Origin: Apus apus
Lineage: Eukaryota; Chordata; Aves; Apodiformes; Apodidae
Assembly (NCBI RefSeq): GCF_020740795.1
Contig: NC_067295.1
Coordinates: 3,596,501-3,660,500 of the forward strand
Direction of reading: 5' to 3'
Length of the DNA: 64,000 bases
Part shown: positions 41,406-64,000 of the stretch, piece by piece
Layout: every line of letters begins with the position of its first letter
Numbering within the stretch: position 1 is the stretch's first letter
The notes under the pieces: model-generated
The model's database searches: none
Told to the model about the DNA's origin: nothing
Seen by the model: the letters and a program-made list of their open reading frames with translations, nothing else
Position numbers and translations under genes: made by a program

Positions 41406-42244
41406 TTCTGGCATCGTTTCCCACTTTGGGCTGAAGCACGGGCAGGCCTCCAAGCCAACCTGCTCAGCAGAAGCCTTGCTGCAGGTCCTTGGTTTAACAT
41501 CATTTTCCTCCTTCGCAAGGTGCGGTGCAGCGGTGGTGGCTGCCTCCTGCATAGCAAATAGGGTTTGTGCACAGCAGTTCTTGTTGGGCTTATGATCAGG
41601 GGGGTTTTAATTTTCAGTTGGGATGATGCTGCTTAACATGGATCAACTACTGTTGAACTCTCCCTGCTTTTGCTAAGTGACTGTTACAAGGAGCAGCCCC
41701 CAGCAAATCATGAACCCTTCAAAATGTCTTGGTGAAATACTTGACAGTAAGTCAGGCTGGTTTATTTCCCTTCTCTGGTGTTTTTCTTGTTTTTTTAAGG
41801 GCTGAATTTTTAGCTTTTCATTCTGCTGGTTGTCACAAAGCATGCATTATTTAAGTAGCTTCTCTTTGTTTTAGCAGCTCGAAAGGAGCCAGAAATCCAC
41901 CTTGCTCGCAGGCTACCAGCAGACACGTTTGCTGCCTGCAGGCAGAGAGTAGGAGTTGATGCTCTTCTGTCAACGTAGGTGAGCAACAGTGGTGTTGCTG
42001 GATGGGTAGAGGCTAAAACACACAATGATTTGATTGCTGATATCTTCTTCAGGTTGCTTTTCCCTCCACCCCCCATCCGGTTGGGATTTCAATTCCTATC
42101 TCCCCTGCAGAGCTTTCTGTTCAGTTCTGTTGCCTTGAGCTACAGCCAGAAAAGAGCACTTTGAGGCTAGTCCCATCTTGGGTATGTGGGAGTTCAAGAT
42201 TTCAAGTGCTGTAAGTGGTGCAGAAAAGACACTATACTGTGTCT

Positions 42245-42255
42245 GGGGGGGGGGG
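42245..42255 (+). repeat. G11 homopolymer
   Basis: Eleven consecutive G in RNF216 intron 1; simple sequence. Confidence 0.8.
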
Positions 42256-42420
42256 TGTCTCCCCTCGACTGTCACTTTAAATTCTAGCACCATCTGAAGA
42301 TGCTCATTACAGCACAAGTGTGAGGTGGAGGGAGCAGATTGGAGTTCTGCTCCAATTACTGCAGTCCAGAAACGCCTCCATATACTGGGAGTTTAAATAT
42401 ATGCACAGTCCCCATGCTTG

Positions 42421-42445
42421 CTATTTTTAGGTTAGGCTAAAAATA
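42421..42445 (+). promoter_or_regulatory. pair of opposed MEF2-like sites
   Basis: CTATTTTTAG at 42421-42430 matches the MEF2 consensus YTAWWWWTAR. CTAAAAATA at 42437-42445 is a near match in the opposite orientation. The spacing is 6 bp. It could belong to an intronic enhancer; function is unproven. Confidence 0.35.
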
Positions 42446-45400
42446 TTTAATGTGGTGTTTGCAGGGATTTTGAGTGGGTTTTGGGAATCCTTGTGTAAGC
42501 GTTCTGGGTGCACCTGAGACCTGCTTCACCTCTTAGCAGCTGATCCATCAACTCCCAGCAGTTGTTGGGACCAGAGGTTTTGTGGATTGTGTTTTTACAT
42601 GTATGAGAAACTTGTTCAGAAAGCATGTGTGACTTCAGCTGTTGGTCTGAGATCTGGCCACTTCAGAGAACAGTTATACCCAAGTTCTTGATGGTCTCTG
42701 ATTTTCTTTTTTCCAGAGCTGTTACGTTAATGGGGAGTTCTCCTCTGCTGTAGGAAAAACATTAATGGGGAGGATTTTACTGTCTGTGCAGCGAAACAAC
42801 CTGACCATGCAGAGTCATGAATACATGGAGCAATGTGGGAAATGGAGGAGAGTGGGTGGAATGGCACCTTCAGCCTGGTGGTCTTCACTGCACTGTCAAT
42901 GGGTGGCTTTGGAGTCGTGACAAGTTTTGTGTCACCTTGATGGTGTGTAGGGATTCAAGTGCCACGTCCAGTGTGTGTGCTGTTGTGCAGGTGAGCATTT
43001 TTAAGAAAAAAGGGGGAGGAAAAAAGCTTGCAAAAAGCATATCTGCATATGCTGCTATATATTTTTCTTTTAAAATGGTTCTAGATTCCTGTCCCTGACT
43101 GTATTGCAAAAAAGCTGATGGTTGTGTTAGAGCTTGGTTATAGTTAGCCTTATTCTTACCTATAAATAGGTACTGCAACCACTGAGATAGTGTGGGATAG
43201 CTTCTTTCCATCTGTCTTGCTTGCTTTTTATTATGTTGTTTATGTAGGGCAGGACCCTAGGGTGGCTTTGATCTTGTTACTTCATGTTCTTGGCAGCCTA
43301 GTGCTATAAACATGAACAAACTTCTTATTCATGCCACTAGATGGAACTGGCCTGTGTTTATAGGTATTTGTTTAAACTTGGGATCTGTATTGAATATTGA
43401 AAAAATGAATTGGTAGCTCTCAGTGGAAGCCTGGCTTTTACCCTCAAAGCTGTGCTTTATTAAACTGCTTGGGATTTTATGCAGTCTGTTTTGAAGTAGG
43501 AAAGTGGTACGTTGCCAGTTCTTTCCAGGCTTGCCTTTTTCTTTCTTTGTTGTCTTGACCGGGTGTTACAGTTAATGCTATTTATTATATTCCTGCTTCT
43601 AAATCACCATGAGTTTTTGGTGATGTGTGCCTGTCTTGCTCTTGTACAGGGGAAGAGACAGTCTGTTATGCCAGATTTCATTTCAGGTTGTTTCCTCTAC
43701 CTCTTCCTCGATGCTCTCTGTTGAAGTGTGCAAGTTCCTCTCTATGGGAACCAGAGTTGCCTGGGAGAATATGGTCTTAATGTTGGTCTTGTGACTTATG
43801 CCTCATTCTTGGATGTGAACATGTGTGGTTTAACCAGCAGTGAACAAAGCACCTTTGAGCTGTTTGGGAGAAGATGTTTTTGGTGACTGTGCTGAGCATT
43901 TGTGGAATTGACCCACCCATGTGTGCACACATCCTGCACTCTGCTAACACACTTGATGCCTCCAAAGGGGAGAAATATCCAAGCCCACTTAGCTTTGCTC
44001 AGAGCAAATCCTACTAGGCACCTGTCTAGCATCTGTCTCGATGCTACAAGGGCTGATTTGTGGCTTTCTTGAACATCCTTCTTCCTCCCCAGCCACTCTT
44101 GGAGCAGTCCTTCACCATTTTTGCCTGCTGAGAGGTTCCTTTGCTGAGCCAGCATGAAGTCAGCTGGGATGAAGGGATCACCAGGTATGGCTGTTGCAGG
44201 GAGTGCTCTGTAGGACCAACCTGCTGGGAAGCAGAAGAGGTTGGCATGGGTACATGAGCTGAGGAGCCCTGGGTGCAACTTCTGGCTTTGCTGCTAGCCT
44301 TCTTGGTGGCCTTGGTCTACACTGGTCCTTTCCATGCTTCCATTTCTCCATCTCTTTGGTGGCAAGAAGTGTATTGATCTTGTTTTCTAAAGTACTCAGG
44401 GGGCTAAGGATGGAAGAATGCTATGCGGGACTAGGTGGTAACTATTGATAACTGCCAGGGAAGATACAACATGGATGAGACCTTTTAGAAAAGACAGAGT
44501 ATTCACCAGGTGTGCCTACAGTAATCCAGCTCCTGGGCTGCTGCTCCAGCACCTCTCTGCAATGGTGAGAATTGTGCTTTCGTGCCATTCTAGTGCATCA
44601 AGAAAGATTTATTTCTCCTTATATGGCATAAGGTGAAGAATCTAGTGGAAACACTCCCAAAATCTTGGGGTTTAAGTGTTTTCAAAGCCTCAGCATGTCC
44701 AGAATACTCCTGGACATGCTTGCTGGAACTAGGGTGTTACTGAGGTTTCAGGGCTCAAATAGTGGGGGTAGTTGCACATTTGTAGTGATGCAGGTTAGGA
44801 GGCTGTGCTGCTGCCCTGCAGGTTTGTGAAGCATGGCTTGGGTTTTGGCTTTGTAAAGTGCTAAATTAGACTCTTTTATTTTTATTATTTTATCCTGCAT
44901 TAAAAAAATCTTGAAAATGGTAATGACCTGTCTTTTGGGGGGGTATAGATACAAGTCCATAGCATGTGAACTGATGTCTTCCTCTTGCCATCCTAGCTGC
45001 AAATCCTGTTGCCTGCAGAGGAGGTTAAGTCGAATTATTGAGGAATTTATAGTGCTCTTGTGTGCTAGCAAACAGGATTTTATAACAGCCCCACCATTTT
45101 CTTCCACCTTATGCATCAGTAAATATTGAATACAGATTCCTCTGTGTTTTAATGAGGTGAATGCTTTCAGTAAAAAAACCTTTCTTGTTCCAGTGATCAA
45201 ATTGTGCTCAGCTCCTGTATGTATTCAGCTGCTCTGTGATAGCAGGAATTGAGAGCTATAAGCTGACAGAGCATAAAATGGAAACCTACTGTTCAGGTTG
45301 CAGTGATTCCTCTGATCTCCTAATCCTGTTTGGGAGCCTCCAGCTGGCTCATTGTGCCTCTCTGAGAACAGGTGGGGGTACCAAGTTTTAGTTCCAAAAG

Positions 45401-46160
45401 CTCAGTCCTGTGAAGGAACCTGATCCCTGTTGTGCTGTCTTTTTGGTTTGAGAGCAGGTGGAGTATCCTGGAATTTGCACCTCACGGAGGAGGTTATGTG
45501 TTGTAAATGAGGGAGGTCTCTTCTTTAAATGAGCAAATGGTGGCAAGAAAGTGTGCTCTGGTAATGTGACTTCTTTCCCATGTCAGTTTGTGGTGCTGGC
45601 ACGGAACACGCACCCATGTACTGCCCTGCCAGGGCTGCAGCTTCCCTCTGACCTGCCAACAGCATGGGCATTGTGTGAGTGAGCCCAAAGCTTCTGGTCT
45701 CTCTGAAATGGTGCTTCAACCTGGCAGCACACAAGGGAACTCGGGGTTTCCATTTCAGCAGCGTGGTTAACTTGAAGGTTCAGCTCCTCAACAGCCTTGC
45801 TGTCAGGTCTGACCCATAGAACTGGTTGTTCATCTCCATGCTGGCATTTCTGCAGAATGTGTGCATCTCCACAGAATTGCATCTACCATCCTGCACCTTG
45901 CTCTGATTGCATAGCTGTAAGCATCTTCCTGTCTCCTCCAGAGAGGCTTCTTGGGCCTGATTGCTCTCTTCAGTTGGCTGTCTTGATTGTTGAAACAGTA
46001 GACAACAGAAACATATCTGCTTTTAGGCACTGAGAAAAATATCCTCATGGGGAGAGCCAGGAGAAGCCCCAAAATACTCTGGCAGCTTAGTCCTGGGGAA
46101 GCCCAGTGAGGGTGCTGCTGAGTTTGCCTTACTCTCTGCTGGTTTTCTTTTGTCTTCTAG

Positions 46161-61208
<15,048 letters not shown>

Positions 61209-64000
61209 GTAACTGGGGGGGTGATACTTTGCCATTTGATCTCCTCTGGAGTGTTGGGCAGGAGGGCTGGGAGGACAATTCACACTGCCTAGTAGCAGGT
61301 GAATGAATATCTGATGTGGCTGCCTGAGGCAGCAGTCAAAGAATTTGCTGGATCCTACTGATGTTCTCTAAAATGATGTGGCTGAACGGTTGAATTTCAG
61401 GGCACTGTTGATAAAGACAGCAGTGTTCCTTTCTTTACTTGGAAGCTGTCAGCTAAAAAAAAACTTACGGATGTCATAGGTTGCTGATTTGCATATACAG
61501 AAATGGTTTTTAGTGAGCAGGGAGCTGGGTGTTTAAAAGGTAAAACCAAATTGTAATTCCTTAATGAAACTTATGTGCTATCCTGAAGAGAATTAGCATC
61601 TGCAGTTTTCTTTAGTGTTGTTGCCTGAATACAGATTCAGTTGGAAGTGACAAAAACTTGTTGGAAGAGCTCACTGAAATGTGAGGCGTTCAAAGGACAG
61701 ATGATCTTTGTGCTTCCCTCAAAGTTTCCTAATAGCCATAACGGGAGAATTGTCAGGCCCAATGGGGGGATGGAGTGGGGAAAACTTGCTGCTTCTGCAC
61801 CATCTGTTCTGGGGGAAAAACAGAAGCCTAGAAATGTGTTTCCCAGTGTCTTGAATGGAGTCAGAACCCAGCTCGTGTCTGGTGCCAGGGAGCTGAGGCA
61901 GTACACCAGCAGTGTTAGTGTCTTGTGTAACTTCAGCCACAAGAATGAATTCTCATGCAATATTCAGGGAACTGCCTGTCCCCCAGCAGAGATTTCTGCT
62001 AATCACTGGAATTCCTCTTGGGTTCATGAACCTTATGCTTGTCGCTGCCATAGCTTTGGGTTCTTGTTTTGGTGATGCCACCATTTGTCTGTATTGGGAA
62101 ATGAACAGGAAGTCAAATTCCGTTGCCTAGAGAAATGGAAGCTGCCAGCAGTGAACTTTGCTGTCTGTAGTGAAAATTGAACTTAATGGGGGGAGAAGAC
62201 TGCTTATGAAAGATGCACAATTCCTTTTTAGATCCCTGACCTCCAGATATGTTTTGCTAACATCTACCTCCAGTGTTTGGGAAAGAAATGTATTTCTGGT
62301 GGATTGTCCAAGTGTCAGGAGTGAGGAGGTTTGCTAGTCACTAGGTGGCAATGTTGACTCACTTTAAATCCATTTTTTTTCCTTACTGTTCTTGCAAAAG
62401 CCGAGTTGTTTTCAAAATGTACCTATGTCAGCACTGGAGAACAAAATTCAGGCTTGAAGAACATGAATGTTTCAATGTGCAAAACGAGTTGAAGTTATTT
62501 TTCCTAAAATGTGTAATGTGGCACAGAAACTGGTAAGAGGGGTCAGTGCTGAAGTGTTCTTTCCTTCTGGTTTGCTGTTTCATTTCCTTCCTAGTGCACT
62601 GCCTGTCCCCCTTCCCTGGGGTTGCAGCATTCCAGGGGGCTGGATTTCTGGTTTCCTGGACAGCTTGTGTTGATTCATTAGCTGAAAATCTGCTGAATAG
62701 CTTTGTGCTGCTCTTAGAAGTTTTGAACAACTTCAGGATTTGAAGTCGAGGGTGAGGAATTTGGGTAGCAGCATGTGCTGTTGTCTCACAGCATCAGCTG
62801 CAGTGGTTCTTCATGTTCCCACTATCTTGTCTCTCTCCAGAATGAAGAATTTCAGTTAATGCTCTTGCTTGCAGGAAACTGTTGCCCTTAGGGAGGAAAG
62901 GGCTAATCTAGGGAATTCTGCAGAGGTTGGAGAGGATGCATTGCCTCTTTGAGCAGTGCCTCTGGCAGGCTCGGTGGTGGTGATGAGTGATCCTGGAAGG
63001 AATCCCTCTCTGGTTGGAAGGGCTGCACTTGTACAGCTGAACATAAAGTGAGGGGAGGTGTGGAAAGGGAAAGGTCAAAATGTGCCTCTCCTGAAAACCT
63101 CAAGGCTCTTCAAGGGTGGGGAGAGGAGGGACCAGATGGTGGACCTGTTGTATTTCTGTGCTCCATCACCTGGATCCTTTGTCTTGCTTTGAGAGTGCAC
63201 GTTGATACTCCCAGGCTTTCCTTCCAATCTTACAGAGAGCTTGATTCATATTGGGGCTGGCTATGGATTTGTTGTAACATAAGTGATGGGAACCAGCTGG
63301 AAGCCTTCATTTTGACTGCATATATGTATATGGCATCAATAATAATAGCAGCTCTAGGCATATCCAGGTCATTGCTTACACATTTCTCCTATAGTTCCAG
63401 TCATTTGCACCTTGCAGGGACCAAAATGTGGGTAATTGTAACTTCAGCAACAGGCAGAGCTGCCTCCTGTGACTGAAGGACTGCACAGAGAGCATGCAGA
63501 TGAGCCTGCACCATCTGCCAGGGCCACTGTGGCTCCAGCTGTGTGGTGTAAGTTTGGCTCTTGGTTAGGTGGCCAGGACTTGAATCTTAATATCACAAAC
63601 TGCAGGGTGGAGGAGAAGCTTAATTCACCAAGGAGAAACGTTGCCCAGGCCACCCTGTGGATGTGTTCTGTGTGTGTGTAGACTGAGCTGGTGCTGGGAG
63701 AGAGACAGCTTTTGCTCAGACCTCTTTGAGTTTTGAGGTTTTGCTCTGTAACAGGTCACTGACCATGCATGGAGCCAGGCTTCTTGGTGGCAGGAAGGTT
63801 TGCCAGCCCTCTTGGTCAGCATCCATCTTATTCTGTGCAGGGATCCCTGCATGGAAGTGACATTTGAATTTCTCATCTCTTAACGCTGCGTGTTTCTGCT
63901 CCCTGTGCAAACCAAAGCTGGTGATCCTGGTAAAACTAGGAAATGCACATGTTGCTTGTTGACTTGTGCAGCACTGAGAAGTGAAGGTGCACTTTTGCAT
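61209..64000 (+). other. RNF216: RNF216 intron 13 (runs off the right edge)
   Basis: About 2.8 kb from the donor gtaact to the window end. I searched it for the remaining IBR and RING2 Cys-rich exons and found none. It is ordinary intron sequence with short chance frames only. Confidence 0.65.

Larger units (their letters stand above)
31492..46160 (+). other. RNF216: RNF216 intron 1
   Basis: About 14.7 kb from the exon 1 donor (gtgagt) to the acceptor cttctag before exon 2. No coding exon was recognised on either strand. Contents seen: a TG8 microsatellite (32524-32539), a 20-bp tandem duplication (41366-41405), an 11-G run (42245-42255), a pair of MEF2-like motifs (42421-42445) and no recognised transposon. 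The open frames are short and show no family motif. Confidence 0.6.

Noticed and set aside
61209..64000. Further RNF216 IBR/RING2 exons in the last 2.8 kb
   Set aside because: A candidate acceptor at about 62875 (ttgcag then gaaactgttgcc) does not encode the Cys-rich sequence expected after CRK. No other match was seen.

Overview
The window is nuclear DNA from an amniote, most likely a bird. Two multi-exon genes are split by GT-AG introns, a CR1-type LINE tail (the dominant avian retroposon) lies near 10.3-10.4 kb, and interspersed repeats are otherwise sparse. There are no bacterial-type operons, rRNA or CRISPR arrays, and I recognised no tRNA gene. Coding calls come from reading exons with their splice sites and comparing the translations with known vertebrate proteins. 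Nearly every long open frame outside those exons is a chance frame.

Layout, all on the + strand. (1) 1-10724: the end of a long intron 1 of SMURF1; the first coding exon lies to the left of the window. (2) 10725-25739: SMURF1 coding exons 2-18, an intact HECT-type ubiquitin ligase (C2, two WW domains, HECT). Splice phases agree throughout and give about 732 residues if the missing exon 1 supplies the usual 18 codons. (3) 25740 to about 29385: a long SMURF1 3' UTR with tandem poly(A) signals. (4) About 29.4-30.9 kb: a short intergenic spacer. (5) About 30.9-32.0 kb: a CpG island with E-box, GC-box and ETS motifs and a probable non-coding first exon of RNF216 ending at 31491. (6) 31492-46160: RNF216 intron 1. 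(7) 46161-61208: RNF216 exons 2-13, coding 684 residues from the start codon at 46223 through an acidic low-complexity N-terminus, a conserved central region, RING1 and the start of the IBR. The rest of the RBR, including the catalytic RING2, lies beyond the right edge. (8) 61209-64000: intron 13 of RNF216.

The two genes are ubiquitin ligases of different mechanistic classes (HECT and RBR) arranged head-to-tail about 2 kb apart. Both classes form a thioester on a catalytic cysteine. SMURF1 acts in BMP/TGF-beta, RhoA and cell-polarity signalling; RNF216 (TRIAD3) acts in innate-immune and endosomal/synaptic ubiquitination.

I found no convincing novel system. The observations most worth a second look are a GC-AG intron in RNF216, a very weak donor in the next intron, a GC-rich minisatellite built on the RNF216 exon 1 splice donor, two uORFs in front of RNF216, a MIR-like ancient SINE in a bird-like genome, and SIM-like and UIM-like peptides in RNF216.
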